The notes: generated by a model from the letters alone, not told the origin. Shown: positions 8,841-18,088, numbered from the stretch's first letter. The stretch is DNA of 64,000 nucleotides from Brucella pecoris (GCF_006376675.1 NZ_VEWK01000001.1:496001-560000), one strand, 5' to 3'. A program made the numbers and translations.

Positions 8841-8945
8841 TAGAGCGCGTCTCGATCTGATTGGATCAGATCGGCGCTCTAACTTCTTCTATTTCAAGAA
8901 TAATCTTGATCGTCCTCGTTTCTCTCCGGTCGGATTATGCTCTAA
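8841..8945. repeat. Bru-RS-like palindromic repeat, copy 2 (105 bp)
   Basis: The element begins TAGAGCGCGTCTCGATCTGA and ends GGTCGGATTATGCTCTAA, with an internal GATCTGATTGGATCAGATC palindrome. A reverse-oriented near-identical copy lies at 50627-50732. It occupies the right half of a 360-bp gap (8608-8967). The rest of that gap holds the two regulator palindromes and otherwise nothing I recognise. Confidence 0.8.
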
Positions 8946-8967
8946 GAGGCCCGACACCGTTTTTGTA

Positions 8968-10197
8968 TTAGCGATGTCGGAAGAGTTCCGCATCAGGAAT
9001 TGGCTCGCCTGCGATCGCGGCCGTGATGTTTTGCGACGCGATCATCGCAAAGGTGATACCGTTGCCACCGAAACCCATCGCTGCGAAAATGCGTTCATAT
9101 CCTGGAACACGGTCGATAATCGGCAAGCCGTCTTTCGTGATGCCAAAGGGTGCAGACCAGATATAGTCCGGCTTATCTATCGTGACTCCAATAAGATCAT
9201 TCAGCTTCCGTGCGATGATCGTCGCCTTATTTTCCAATTTCTTCGGGTCGTCGTTACTGTTTTGTGATTGTTCGTCCTCCCCACCGGCGATGATGCGTCC
9301 GAATTTATCGGTTCTCAGGTAGAGATAAGGATCTGCAGCTTCCCAGACGAGCATGTCTTGCATCCACGCTGGTACATTATGCAATGGTTTCGAAGACAGC
9401 GCCCAGGTAGATGCAATGCTATGTGATTTCGCTTCCATCTGAGGCAGATATTCGTAACCGGTGCAGAATACCGCATATTCCGCTGCCAGAACCTCGCCTC
9501 GTCGTGTCGCCAAGGCGACGCCAGAAGGCAACTCCGCCATATCGGTAATCTCGACCGGGGAAATGATTTGGGCATTGCGCTTTAGAACCGCCCGCAACAG
9601 CCCGGCGGTCAATTGCGCGGGATTAGCTGATGCGGAAACGTCTGACAAAATCGCGGCAGGCCGGTCTAGTCCAAAGCGCTCCATGAGTGCAGCATGGTTG
9701 AGATAATCAGCCTTGATGCCGATTTTGTTGCGGGCGGCCGCCTCATTGGCTAGTGCTTGCGCTCCCATTTCGTTGCCTACCAGATAAAGCGCTGACTTGC
9801 GACTCATCTGGCAATTGAGCTTCAATCCGACCGATAAATGAATCAACTCCTGAACTGCCTGTGCTGACCGTTGCCAGGCGGTATTGGCTGATTCAACACC
9901 GATTTTAGTGTGCAACCTTGTCAAAGGTATATCGATTTCATGCTGAATCATTGCAGTGGAAGCCGAGGTCGAGCCCCGTACTGGTGGTCGCCGGTCAACG
10001 ATTAGTACGCTTTTTCCAATGCGTGTCATCGCTTCGGCCATTAAAGCTCCCGAGATGCCCGCTCCGACCACAATGACGTCGAAAGACTTACAAGGTAGGT
10101 GTTGATTTGTCTGCACGGTGGAGTTTGGTGTTTTGACCCAGAAAGGAGTGCCGGTTTGCAGGGTGTCTTTGCGGGTTACTGCGTCACGACCGATCAT
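8968..10197 (-). CDS. FAD-dependent oxidoreductase, DAO/DadA family
   Basis: About 409 residues. The dinucleotide-binding motif VVGAGISGALMAEAMTRIG lies near residue 45 and ends in an acidic VDR. The C-terminal FAD segment GFGGNGITFAMI is typical of the D-amino-acid oxidase/glycine oxidase family. A stretch of about 40 residues precedes the fold. The start is either the ATG at 10197 or a TTG at 10203; a GGAG site lies 10 or 5 bases upstream, respectively. It stands alone between two repeat-bearing gaps. The substrate is unknown: an amine or amino acid is likely from the family, and oxidation to an imine or oxo acid would be the reaction. Confidence 0.8.
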   Translation of the reverse strand: MIGRDAVTRKDTLQTGTPFWVKTPNSTVQTNQHLPCKSFDVIVVGAGISGALMAEAMTRIGKSVLIVDRRPPVRGSTSASTAMIQHEIDIPLTRLHTKIGVESANTAWQRSAQAVQELIHLSVGLKLNCQMSRKSALYLVGNEMGAQALANEAAARNKIGIKADYLNHAALMERFGLDRPAAILSDVSASANPAQLTAGLLRAVLKRNAQIISPVEITDMAELPSGVALATRRGEVLAAEYAVFCTGYEYLPQMEAKSHSIASTWALSSKPLHNVPAWMQDMLVWEAADPYLYLRTDKFGRIIAGGEDEQSQNSNDDPKKLENKATIIARKLNDLIGVTIDKPDYIWSAPFGITKDGLPIIDRVPGYERIFAAMGFGGNGITFAMIASQNITAAIAGEPIPDAELFRHR

Positions 10198-10786
10198 GAA
10201 CAATATTCTCCAAAGATAAAGCCAATACTCTTAAAACAGGGCGCTGAGATACTAACGCATCACGCCCTGAAAATGCTCAATCGCCGCACAGGCTTAACCA
10301 AAAATCGATGTTTCAAACTCATCGAGTTTTGGTATTAGTTATCGCGACGAATAAAATATTGGTTATTGGCCTTGTAACTTGCGTCGCTTCATTCAGAAAT
10401 TTGCGATAGCCGTGCAGTCGAGGAGATATTCTCTCCCCAATTTGTATTCAAAACGTTGAATTTAACAAAGTAGCCTTCACATGCTAACTGACGGACCGGT
10501 CTGTCGTGTCTGGCGACAGTTCTGGTTGTTCGGTTTTAAATCTGAACATATCGGATTTTAGTACCGTGCGGAGCGATTGAAATGAGCACGGTCAGTTCGT
10601 GCGGATCGCAGAACACCTCAATGTATTTCTTAGGGTGCCAATAGGGCCAATCGGCACCCTGTTTCTTGCAGAAGCGATATCGTCAAGCCCGATCAGTACG
10701 AGAGCGAAGAGCGTCGATGCTAACGCTTCATGGCTTGGTGTGGAACCTTGCCGTGCCGCAGAGGCTAATGTCCGATCGATTTTTCC
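10198..10786. other. Gene-free stretch with one hairpin
   Basis: No convincing coding sequence is visible over about 590 bases; short open frames lack ribosome sites and family likeness, and the base composition is more AT-rich than the neighbours. The only structure I see is a hairpin with 8-base arms AGGGTGCC (10632-10639) and GGCACCCT (10653-10660), followed by GTTTCTT. It resembles a terminator or attenuator without an obvious gene in front of it. The divergent-facing promoter of the DadA-like gene should lie near 10200-10300. Confidence 0.5.
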
Positions 10787-10892
10787 TAGAGCGGTTCCAG
10801 TTAAAACGGAGTCGCTGGAACCGCTCTAAGTATTTGTTTCGTCGCATTATCCTACGCAAAACCGCTTCGCACTTTTGCTGGAAATGCTCTAG
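10787..10892. repeat. Bru-RS-like palindromic repeat, copy 3
   Basis: The reverse-oriented counterpart of the element at 5314-5420, running from TAGAGCGGTTCCAG to GCTGGAAATGCTCTAG. Its right end supplies the TAG stop codon (10891-10889) of the cyclase-family gene, so repeat and coding sequence overlap by a few bases. Confidence 0.82.
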
Positions 10893-11674
10893 ACGACGAG
10901 TGCGAGCGCACGGACTGGTGAGCCTGTGCCCTTCACGAACTTCAGGGGTGCTGCGATCAGGATCGCACCCTTGGCAGGCAGTTGGTCGAGGTTACTCAGG
11001 CTTGCCAGTCCGTATCGGTTTGCCTTGTGCATAAGATTGTGTGCTGGAAACGGGGGGGTCATGGCTCCTGCGGATCCTGCATCCGTACCGACTGTTTCCT
11101 GGCCCCAGCCGATGATGCCTTTGGAAAGCAGATACTCGATTGCTTCAACCGTTGGCCCTGGAGAATGTGGGCCGTTTTCATCGGCATTCAGAAATGTATC
11201 GACCGAACCATTCCGCTTGTACCAATCGGTACGCATCAAAACCCATGATCCGGCTTCGATTTCGCCATGCTCTGCTTCCCATTCCTTGATGCTGTCCACC
11301 GTCAGCAGATAATCGGCGTCGGCGGCGGCCTGTGCGGAACGGTCGATCACGTTTACGGGAGCAACGAAGTTCTGCGGTGGGATCGTATCGGTGGTGTTGT
11401 TGGAGTGATCCTTGCCGGTGATCCAGTGACAGGGGGCATCGAAATGGGTGCCGGTGTGTTCGCCCAGCTCTATCCAGTTCCACGCCCAGAACGGACCGTC
11501 TTGATCGTATTGGCTGATGGTGTGAACTTTAACGTTAGGCGTGTTTTTGCCGAATTGTGGGGGAAGGTAAAGGACAGGCGTATCCGGACCGAGTGGTGCG
11601 GTGATGTCAATTACCTTGACGGCGCCAGACAGTAGTCCGGACGCGAGACTTGAAAGAGCAGATGTATCGTTCAT
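10889..11674 (-). CDS. Cyclase-family hydrolase (kynurenine-formamidase-like fold)
   Basis: A 261-residue protein of the Cyclase/KynB family, metal-dependent hydrolases that include bacterial kynurenine formamidase and isatin hydrolase. The metal motif HTGTHFDAPCHW lies at residues 73-84, matching the family HxGTHxDxPxH. The start at 11674 has a GGGGA site close by; the longer upstream frame lacks family likeness. The stop codon falls inside the Bru-RS-like repeat. It is divergent from a MarR gene and a cluster with a kynureninase-like PLP enzyme, so an N-formyl or lactam substrate is possible. The precise substrate is not readable. Confidence 0.82.
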   Translation of the reverse strand: MNDTSALSSLASGLLSGAVKVIDITAPLGPDTPVLYLPPQFGKNTPNVKVHTISQYDQDGPFWAWNWIELGEHTGTHFDAPCHWITGKDHSNNTTDTIPPQNFVAPVNVIDRSAQAAADADYLLTVDSIKEWEAEHGEIEAGSWVLMRTDWYKRNGSVDTFLNADENGPHSPGPTVEAIEYLLSKGIIGWGQETVGTDAGSAGAMTPPFPAHNLMHKANRYGLASLSNLDQLPAKGAILIAAPLKFVKGTGSPVRALALVV

Positions 11675-12152
11675 AAAATCCCCATTTCGTCCTGAGCCGG
11701 CGCCGGCATTATTGTACGGTCCTTGATGAACCGGTCTCTTTCGGACGTTGGTTCGAAGCCTATGGCAGGGAATATGCTCTTGCAAGTATCCCTTTTGTAA
11801 AAATCTCCGAGAGTTTTGCAGCGGCTGAAGAATGCGCGTCGCAAAACCCTGTTTGCCAAGAATTTTTGATCGGCATGGCCTTGTGCAACTGGCGATGAAA
11901 CATCGGGGAAAGCAACCTGAATATATGCATTCAAGTATAATATTGGGTGGCTGAGCAAACTGAGTCCGTATGTCGGCGGCGCGCAGAACTGGATTCTTCA
12001 ACGTTCTATTGCTTTAAGGGAAGGTTTTGACGTGACCTGCTGGCTAATAAAGGGCAGGGCTACGGTGATCAGGTTGATTTAGACTTGAAATATCGGCTGC
12101 CTGGGGCAATTCTCGTTGATTGCAGCGCAACGAAATGCATCGGGCAGTAATA
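11675..12152. other. 478-bp divergent intergenic region, no gene seen
   Basis: This gap separates the cyclase-family gene from the MarR gene and must hold both promoters. Open frames on either strand lack ribosome sites and show no family motif. I see no strong palindrome; GTGATCAGGTTGATTT near 12065-12080 vaguely resembles the ATCAAAT half-sites found downstream, but too weakly to call. Confidence 0.45.
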
Positions 12153-12644
12153 ATGGACCTCGAATTTATAGTCACTGAAGCCGATGAGGGCGAAAAACAG
12201 GAGCTGCGTCTCTGGCTGCGTATGCTGGCAACAACCAGACTGGTTTCACAGGAAATCCGCCGCCGTCTGCGCAATGAATTTGGCGTTACGCTGCCCCAAT
12301 TTGACATTCTTGCGCAGCTTTATCGGGAACCGGATGGGTTACGGTTGGGGGAACTCTCGCGCCGGACCATGGTGACCAATGGCAACATCACCGGTTTAAT
12401 CGAGCGGCTGGAAGCCGATGGGCTGGTCCGTCGTGAGACGCCCGGTGCCGACAGGCGCGTCACTGTCGCGCGATTGACCGATTCGGGACAGGCGGTTTTT
12501 GCAAAAATGGCACAGGTCCACGAAAGCTGGTTACGTGACCTGATGGCCGAGGTTGACCGCGACACGATCGCTTCGTTGTTGAGAGATATGAAGCTCGTCA
12601 AGAAATCGGTAGGCAATCACCTCATGGAAGACGACGAAGAATAG
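12153..12644 (+). CDS. MarR-family transcriptional regulator
   Basis: A 163-residue winged-helix regulator. The recognition region includes LRLGELSRRTMVTNGNIT, followed by the wing RRETPGADRRVTVARLTDSG, whose DxR-x-x-x-x-x-L-T pattern is typical of MarR. The start is uncertain: ATG at 12153 gives MDLEF, while ATG at 12135 adds six residues, and neither has a strong ribosome site. It lies upstream of the aminotransferase and ABC genes and divergent from the cyclase gene. The ATTTGATCAAAT palindrome at 12797 is a candidate binding site. Confidence 0.88.
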   Translation: MDLEFIVTEADEGEKQELRLWLRMLATTRLVSQEIRRRLRNEFGVTLPQFDILAQLYREPDGLRLGELSRRTMVTNGNITGLIERLEADGLVRRETPGADRRVTVARLTDSGQAVFAKMAQVHESWLRDLMAEVDRDTIASLLRDMKLVKKSVGNHLMEDDEE

Positions 12645-12796
12645 TGTCCAGTCATTGTCAGTTGTTCGATAAGGCTCTGATTTTTGTCCCGTCCTTGTGC
12701 CGACATCTGCACGAAATATAAATAATATCAATTAGTTATAGGTTTCCAGATTATTTCTGTGCGAGCGGAAATTTTCAAGGAAGATTCCACTTGCTT

Positions 12797-12808
12797 ATTT
12801 GATCAAAT
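12797..12808. promoter_or_regulatory. ATTTGATCAAAT palindrome in the aminotransferase promoter region
   Basis: A perfect 12-base palindrome within the 368-bp gap (12645-13012) between the MarR gene and the aminotransferase. Related half-sites GATCAAAT and ATCAAAT occur in direct order at about 14418-14434, just upstream of the binding-protein gene. A shared operator for the adjacent MarR protein is a reasonable inference. The rest of the gap shows nothing I recognise. Confidence 0.45.
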
Positions 12809-13012
12809 GATCTTTAGATATGTACGAACGTTGGATACCGATCCAGGTTGATGCCGCACTCATGCGGCCTGCTCAGAACAAAAAATGTGAGAACAGCGGA
12901 ACAGGGCGGTGCTGGTTTGAGCGCGTCGACTGATCAAGTCGCTGGAAGGCCGGCTTTGACCATTGCTGCAGGGCGAAGGGCAAAGGCGGAGAACAACAGG
13001 AGAGATAGATTC

Positions 13013-14182
13013 ATGGTCCGCCTTGCCAAACGTATCACCGATAGCTCCAAAAAGTCCTTTGGCATGTATGCCCGGGCGGCGGCGCTTGGCGCAGGTGCCG
13101 GTGACCTCATCCACATGGAGCTGGGCAGCCCACATGCCGATACGCCCCGGCATATCAAAGAGGCGACGGTCAATGCGTTGATGGCAGGCGATGTCCACTA
13201 CTCGCATTTTCAGGGCATTCCGAAATTGCGCGAAGCGCTGGCCGCCCGCCTGCGTGAAAAGAACGATATGGATGTTTCCGCTTCCGATATCGTCGTTACC
13301 AACGGGCTGACTCACGCGTCCTTTGCCGCTTTCATGGCGCTGCTCGACCCGGGCGATGAGGCAATCCTGTTGGAGCCTTATTATCCCCAGCATATCGGCA
13401 AGATAGAGCTTGCTGGAGCCAAACCCGTTCTAGCGCCGTTGGATGCCAGCGACCGTTTTTCCATCAAGGCGGAACTGATCGAGCCGAAGATCACAGCCCG
13501 CACGAAAATGATTGTTCTGATTAATCCGTGTAACCCCACAGGACGGGTCTATAGTCGCGAGGAACTGGAAGTTCTGGCGAACATTGCTCGCCGTCACGAT
13601 CTTGTTGTGGTTTCGGACGAGGTTTACGAAGAGATACTGTTCGATGGTGCGCGCCATGTTTCAATCGCTTCGTTGCCCGGCATGATGGAGCGAACGATTT
13701 CAATGTTTGCTTTCACCAAGAGTTTCGCCATGGATGGCTGGCGACTCGGTTACCTGACGGCGCCCCCGTATCTGATCGAAGGCATCTTGAAGATCACGAC
13801 CAACGACGTCACTCATGTGAATACATTTATTCAGGCGGGCGCGCTGGTGGCGGTCTCCGGCCCGGAGGAGATATTGGCCGAGCTCGTGACGGAAGACAAA
13901 GTGAAACGCGACATTGTCGTATCACGGTTAAACCAGATGTCGGGGGTCACATGCGACTGGCCAGAAGGCACGATTTACGCCTTTCCCAAAATCGCTGCAC
14001 TGGGTCTCAAGTCTCAGGACATGGCCGAGCGCATCATGACAGAGGCAGGCGTTGTCCTGGAGGCGGGGAGCTTTTACGGAGCGGGCGGCGAAGGGCATTT
14101 GCGTGTCTGCTTCGGTTCGCAATCGCTGGCGCGTGTCAATGAGGCCATGGATCGCCTTCAGCGGTTCTTCGGCTCCCTTTGA
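13013..14182 (+). CDS. Class I/II aminotransferase (AAT-I fold)
   Basis: A 389-residue PLP enzyme. Visible motifs are NPCNPTGR, VVSDEVYEE (aspartate to the PLP nitrogen), the Schiff-base Lys236 in FTKSFAMDGWRLGY, and a C-terminal LRVCFG with the substrate carboxylate arginine. These fit aspartate/aromatic-type transaminases. The ATG at 13013 has an AGGAG site; an upstream in-frame extension of 55 residues is not family-like. The gene precedes an amino-acid ABC binding protein and permease, so it probably transaminates the imported amino acid. Confidence 0.88.
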   Translation: MVRLAKRITDSSKKSFGMYARAAALGAGAGDLIHMELGSPHADTPRHIKEATVNALMAGDVHYSHFQGIPKLREALAARLREKNDMDVSASDIVVTNGLTHASFAAFMALLDPGDEAILLEPYYPQHIGKIELAGAKPVLAPLDASDRFSIKAELIEPKITARTKMIVLINPCNPTGRVYSREELEVLANIARRHDLVVVSDEVYEEILFDGARHVSIASLPGMMERTISMFAFTKSFAMDGWRLGYLTAPPYLIEGILKITTNDVTHVNTFIQAGALVAVSGPEEILAELVTEDKVKRDIVVSRLNQMSGVTCDWPEGTIYAFPKIAALGLKSQDMAERIMTEAGVVLEAGSFYGAGGEGHLRVCFGSQSLARVNEAMDRLQRFFGSL

Positions 14183-14225
14183 GTGACTGGCAACGTTCTC
14201 GTGACGGTCGGTTGCCAGGTGGTCT

Positions 14226-14380
14226 GATTCCAATATTTGCATCCTCGGCTCAAGCGCTGAGCAAAGGTTGGAATCAAAAGAACCACTAGCAAGTATATGT
14301 ATCTAGTGGATTTTTCGAATTTGACGTTTGAAACAGCATCTGTGTCAGTCGGGATTCAACCGTCAAATTCAATCCACTAG
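14226..14380. promoter_or_regulatory. Structured intergenic region with competing stems upstream of the ABC binding protein
   Basis: The 316-bp gap 14183-14498 has two structured parts. First, GATTCCAA (14226-14233) pairs with TTGGAATC (14268-14275), with inner TTTGC/GCAAA and GCTCA/TGAGC. Second, three copies of one motif occur: CCACTAG (14283-14289), CTAGTGG (14303-14309) and CCACTAG (14374-14380). The middle copy can pair with either neighbour; with the last it extends to a 20-base stem (14303-14326 with 14361-14380) broken by a 4-base bulge. This could be a leader RNA switch, a terminator/antiterminator or nested operators. There is no U-tract. Confidence 0.5.
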
Positions 14381-14498
14381 GCAGATGCGATTTTAGTTGA
14401 AACTTAAAATGCCGTGTGATCAAATAATCAAATAGGTCGGCACTGGTAGGGTCAGAGACGTCTACCGAAAAGAAACGACCCATAGAGGGAATAACAAT

Positions 14499-15296
14499 AT
14501 GATGATCTGTCGCCGTACTTTTCTGGCTATGGCAGGCCTTGCGAGTGCCTTTGCCATGACAACCGCATCTCTGGCTGCCGACGCGCTCAATATCGGTGCT
14601 TATCCCAGCAATCCCCCTTTCGAGTTGAAGAATGCCGACGGGACATTCGAAGGCTTCGAAATCGACATGGCGACCGAGGCCGCCAAACGGGCCGGACTGG
14701 AGCCGGAAATTGCCGATTACGGGTTTCAGGCGCTGTTCGCCGCAACCACTTCACGGCGTATCGACGTGGCGGTTTCGTCCATAACCATCACGCCTGAACG
14801 CCTGAAATCGCAGTCCTTCACCCAGCCTTATTATGATTCTGACATCGGGGTAGCCACCAAGGCCGATAGTGCCATTACAGGACTGGCCGATCTGAAGGGC
14901 AAGACCGTCGGTGCCCTTTCTGGCTCTACTGGCGAGAAATGGGTCAAGGAAAACAAGGAAGCCAAAGGCTTCTCCGACACCAAGGGCTATAACTCTCAAC
15001 AGGATCTGTTTCTTGATCTCGGTGCAGGCCGTATTGACGCGGTCATTTCTGACGTGCCGGGCATGGAACATCTCTTTCTCAAAATGAAGGGTTATGCCGT
15101 GAAGGACCGGATTCAGACCGGCGAACAATACGGTCTGATGATGGCGAAGGACCATCCGTTGCTCGGCAAGCTCAATGACGCAATCACCGCGATGAAGCAG
15201 GACGGCACCACTGCGGCTATTCACAAAAAGTGGTTCGGGACGGACCCTGCAGCCAATTCCTCGACGGTTACCGTCGTATCGATCCCGCAGCCATAA
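14499..15296 (+). CDS. Amino-acid ABC importer, periplasmic binding protein
   Basis: A 265-residue SBP_bac_3 (HisJ/GlnH-type) protein. The signal sequence has CRRTFLAMAGLASAF and cleavage near SLAA-D. The mature part starts LNIGAYPSNPPFE, includes the family FEIDMATEA segment and ends with the KWFG motif near residue 247. The ATG has a GAGGGA site. The permease follows after 115 bp, but no ATPase gene is nearby, so the ATPase must come from elsewhere. Ligand unknown; polar or aromatic amino acids are plausible. Confidence 0.88.
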   Translation: MMICRRTFLAMAGLASAFAMTTASLAADALNIGAYPSNPPFELKNADGTFEGFEIDMATEAAKRAGLEPEIADYGFQALFAATTSRRIDVAVSSITITPERLKSQSFTQPYYDSDIGVATKADSAITGLADLKGKTVGALSGSTGEKWVKENKEAKGFSDTKGYNSQQDLFLDLGAGRIDAVISDVPGMEHLFLKMKGYAVKDRIQTGEQYGLMMAKDHPLLGKLNDAITAMKQDGTTAAIHKKWFGTDPAANSSTVTVVSIPQP

Positions 15297-15411
15297 TCTT
15301 TTGACGTGGTGACAGATGGGCCGCATTTGCAGGATCGGCCCATCTTCGACCGTTACTTCTCAAAACTGACCGGTCGTGCGCTCCCAGGATTTGCCTGCGA
15401 AGGACGCCAAT

Positions 15412-16086
15412 ATGACTTTCGTCGAAACCTTCCTGAACACCGAGGTTCTCGTTTCGAGCCTGCCGGCGCTCGGACGCGGCCTGCTCAACACGTTTCTTAT
15501 CGGTATCGCCAGCATTTTCTTTGGTGTTCTGTCGGGCTTGCTGATCAGTATTGTCCGTATCTACGGACCGAAGGTGCTGCGTTATCTCGCGATTGCCTAT
15601 ATTGACGTATTCCGGGCCATGCCGGTTCTGGTCGTGCTGATCCTGATCTATTATGCACTGCCATTCATCGGGATACGCTTTTCCGCCTGGACCTCCGCTA
15701 TCATGTCTTTTTCCATGGTTATGGCGGCATATTCCGCGGAAGTGTTCCGGTCCGGTATTGAAAGTGTACCGCGCGGCCAGTTCGAAGCTGCTTCGGCTCT
15801 TGGAATTCCATTCCCGATTACTCTGTGGAAAGTGGTTTTGCCACAGGCAATCCGTATCATCATTCCGCCGACCACAAGCAATTGTGTGTCCATGTTCAAG
15901 GACACCGCCTTGGCGTCAACCGTGGCTCTGCCCGAGCTTTTGAAGGAAGCGCAGGACGCACAGGCACTTTATGCCAACCCGACACCGTTGATTGGCGCGG
16001 CGCTTATCTATCTCATCCTGCTGCTGCCGCTGGTGCGCCTTGTGGCACTTCTTGAAGCGCGCTTCAAAAAGGAGAAAGTCCGATAG
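15412..16086 (+). CDS. Amino-acid ABC importer, permease
   Basis: A 224-residue HisM/GlnP-type permease with about five membrane segments and the EAA-loop EAASALGIPFPITLWKVVLPQA. The start is the ATG at 15412, with GAAGGA upstream; a GTG 36 bases earlier adds a non-hydrophobic tail. It follows its binding protein. A second permease and the ATPase, common in such operons, are absent; a homodimer is possible. Confidence 0.9.
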   Translation: MTFVETFLNTEVLVSSLPALGRGLLNTFLIGIASIFFGVLSGLLISIVRIYGPKVLRYLAIAYIDVFRAMPVLVVLILIYYALPFIGIRFSAWTSAIMSFSMVMAAYSAEVFRSGIESVPRGQFEAASALGIPFPITLWKVVLPQAIRIIIPPTTSNCVSMFKDTALASTVALPELLKEAQDAQALYANPTPLIGAALIYLILLLPLVRLVALLEARFKKEKVR

Positions 16087-16140
16087 ATCCAATTCCGGTT
16101 TCATCGGCGGCATCGGCAACAGCAATATGGCAGACAGAAC

Positions 16141-17259
16141 ATGAGCGGTTATTTTCTCTATCACTCGATAGGTACCTTTCCGGGTAAAGCGGAAAAAGTG
16201 AAAACGGCACTCGATCGTTACTCGGATATATGGTCAGCAGAAAATGACTCCCAATGGCCGGCAATGCTGGCGGAGCGCGGGCATTTCATCCGAAGCTGGG
16301 AGAAACTGATTGGCGCTCCTGCGGGATCCATGACGACCGCAGAGAACGTGACGCTGGCCCTTTACAGTCTGATTGGTGCACTGCCTGATGAACTATTGCG
16401 CGGACGCCGAATTCTGGCTGCGGCGGATTGTTTTCCAAGTCTGCATTTTTTGCTGGCTGGATTGCAGGCGCGGTTCGGATTTACGCTTGAAACCGTACCG
16501 ATGAGACCGGGCGAGAGTTTTGTGCGTGACGAGGATTTTATCGACGCTTGGGGCAGCGATGTTGCGATTGCGTTGATCACATGGGTGTCGTCTACGACGT
16601 CGAAGCGTGTCGATCTGGACCTGATCTGCAAACACGGCAGGCAACAGGATACGATCATCGTTGCGGATGTCACCCAGGGCGTAGGCATTCGTCCCTTTTC
16701 CGTCGGAGAGATAGATGTCGTGGTGGGATCGTCTCTCAAATGGCTTTGTGGAAGCTCGGGAGCAGGGGTCATCTATGTGCGTCCGGGATTACTGGCTACA
16801 TGCAAGCCGGAATTGCGTGGCTGGTTCAGTCAACCCAACCCGTTTTCCTGGGATCTCGATACGTTTGCTTATGCCGACGATGCGCGACGCTTCGATCACG
16901 GAACGCCTGCCGTGCTGGCGGCAATTGCCTCCCAACCCGGCCTCGATTTTGTTTCCGCGACGGGTGTCGATGTACTGGCCCGGCACAACGAACTGTCGAC
17001 CGGCATGATTGTGGAACGGATCGCTGCCAACGCTACGCTGACGCTGGTCTCGCCGGAAAAGTCTGAAGAGCGCGGCGGCAGTGTGATGGCACAAGCCGTC
17101 TCCGTTGAAAAGGCAATGGCGATAATGACCGCATTGAAGTCCGAAAATTTTTATTGCGATTGTCGCAGTCGCATTCTGCGGTTTTCGCCTGGGTCGGTGA
17201 CCTCCCTGGCGGAAACGGAAGCCTTGTGCGATGCGCTGGACAGCCTGACGATAGGTTAA
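16141..17259 (+). CDS. Class V PLP enzyme, kynureninase/isopenicillin-epimerase-like
   Basis: A 372-residue fold-type I PLP protein. The aspartate in VADVTQGVG and the Schiff-base Lys200 in GSSLKWLCGSSGAG are as in kynureninase and class V aminotransferases, and RFDHGTPAV resembles the family's substrate-arginine region. Kynureninases cleave kynurenine to anthranilate and alanine; other members racemise, desulfurate or transaminate. It lies 54 bp after the permease in the same direction. With the kynurenine-formamidase-like cyclase nearby, a tryptophan-derived or analogous substrate is worth considering, but the family is too broad for a firm call. Confidence 0.78.
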   Translation: MSGYFLYHSIGTFPGKAEKVKTALDRYSDIWSAENDSQWPAMLAERGHFIRSWEKLIGAPAGSMTTAENVTLALYSLIGALPDELLRGRRILAAADCFPSLHFLLAGLQARFGFTLETVPMRPGESFVRDEDFIDAWGSDVAIALITWVSSTTSKRVDLDLICKHGRQQDTIIVADVTQGVGIRPFSVGEIDVVVGSSLKWLCGSSGAGVIYVRPGLLATCKPELRGWFSQPNPFSWDLDTFAYADDARRFDHGTPAVLAAIASQPGLDFVSATGVDVLARHNELSTGMIVERIAANATLTLVSPEKSEERGGSVMAQAVSVEKAMAIMTALKSENFYCDCRSRILRFSPGSVTSLAETEALCDALDSLTIG

Positions 17260-17387
17260 CCCTTCCGGTTATATGTCGATTTCTGCCCCATCCTGTTGTT
17301 TTCACCGTATTTATGCGACACCCGGTGATCTTATCGGGCTGTAAAATGCTATAACCGGGGAACACGGAGACAAGGGATTTGAAGCAA

Positions 17388-18071
17388 ATGATCGGTGAAA
17401 CCCGTCTGTCGAAAGTATCCTCGCGCGTAACCGTACAGGACGGGGTCTACGAACAGCTTCGCCAAGCTTTGATGTGGGGCTCATTCGAGCCCTCGCAGGC
17501 CGTGACGATAGCTTCTCTCGCTGCGGAGTTCGGCACGAGCCATATGCCTGTACGCGAGGCGCTGCGACGGCTTGCGGCGGAAAACGGACTGGAAATTGCC
17601 CGCAACGGATCGGCGCGTGTGCCCGATATTTCACGAACGCGGCTGGATGATATTTGTCGAGTCCGCGTTGCCCTTGAAGGTCTCGCCACCGAACTTGCCA
17701 CGCCACGGATGAATGCTGCAGACATTGATCGCTGTCTCACACTTGCGCGGGAGCACGAAGCTCTCGGTCAAGAAGGCAAGATCTATGAGATGCTGCGCAA
17801 GAACCAGGAATTTCATTTCACGATCTACGAATTATCGGGATCTGAAACATTACCTCAGATGATTGAAACTCTGTGGCTGCGGCTCGGACCTTATATGCGT
17901 CTTCTTTCCAATCACGTTCGTCAACAAGTGGATAAGGGGATTATCCACCCTTATTCAGCCTATCATTACGAAATGCTGGATGCCATTCGTACTGGCGATG
18001 CGAAAAAGGCGGGCAGCCTGATGGTTCAGGACATCGAAGCAACGCAGCGGCTTTTGCAGAAACTCTGTTAG
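17388..18071 (+). CDS. GntR-family regulator, FCD subfamily
   Basis: A 227-residue FadR/FCD-type regulator. The N-terminal winged helix contains ASLAAEFGTSHMPVREALRRL; the C-terminal helical domain has the metal/ligand histidines in NQEFHFTIY and YHYEMLDAI. The start ATG at 17388 follows AAGGGA with 10-base spacing; a TTG at 17379 is too close to that site. An inverted repeat CCGGTTATA/TATAACCGG (17265-17273 and 17350-17358) flanks the promoter region. It probably regulates the preceding PLP/ABC genes. Confidence 0.88.
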   Translation: MIGETRLSKVSSRVTVQDGVYEQLRQALMWGSFEPSQAVTIASLAAEFGTSHMPVREALRRLAAENGLEIARNGSARVPDISRTRLDDICRVRVALEGLATELATPRMNAADIDRCLTLAREHEALGQEGKIYEMLRKNQEFHFTIYELSGSETLPQMIETLWLRLGPYMRLLSNHVRQQVDKGIIHPYSAYHYEMLDAIRTGDAKKAGSLMVQDIEATQRLLQKLC

Positions 18072-18088
18072 ACGCGCGGGAATCTGTG

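Noticed and set aside
10599..10829. Short open frames in the gap after the DadA-like gene
   Set aside because: They lack ribosome sites and motifs, and the longer one runs into the Bru-RS-like repeat.
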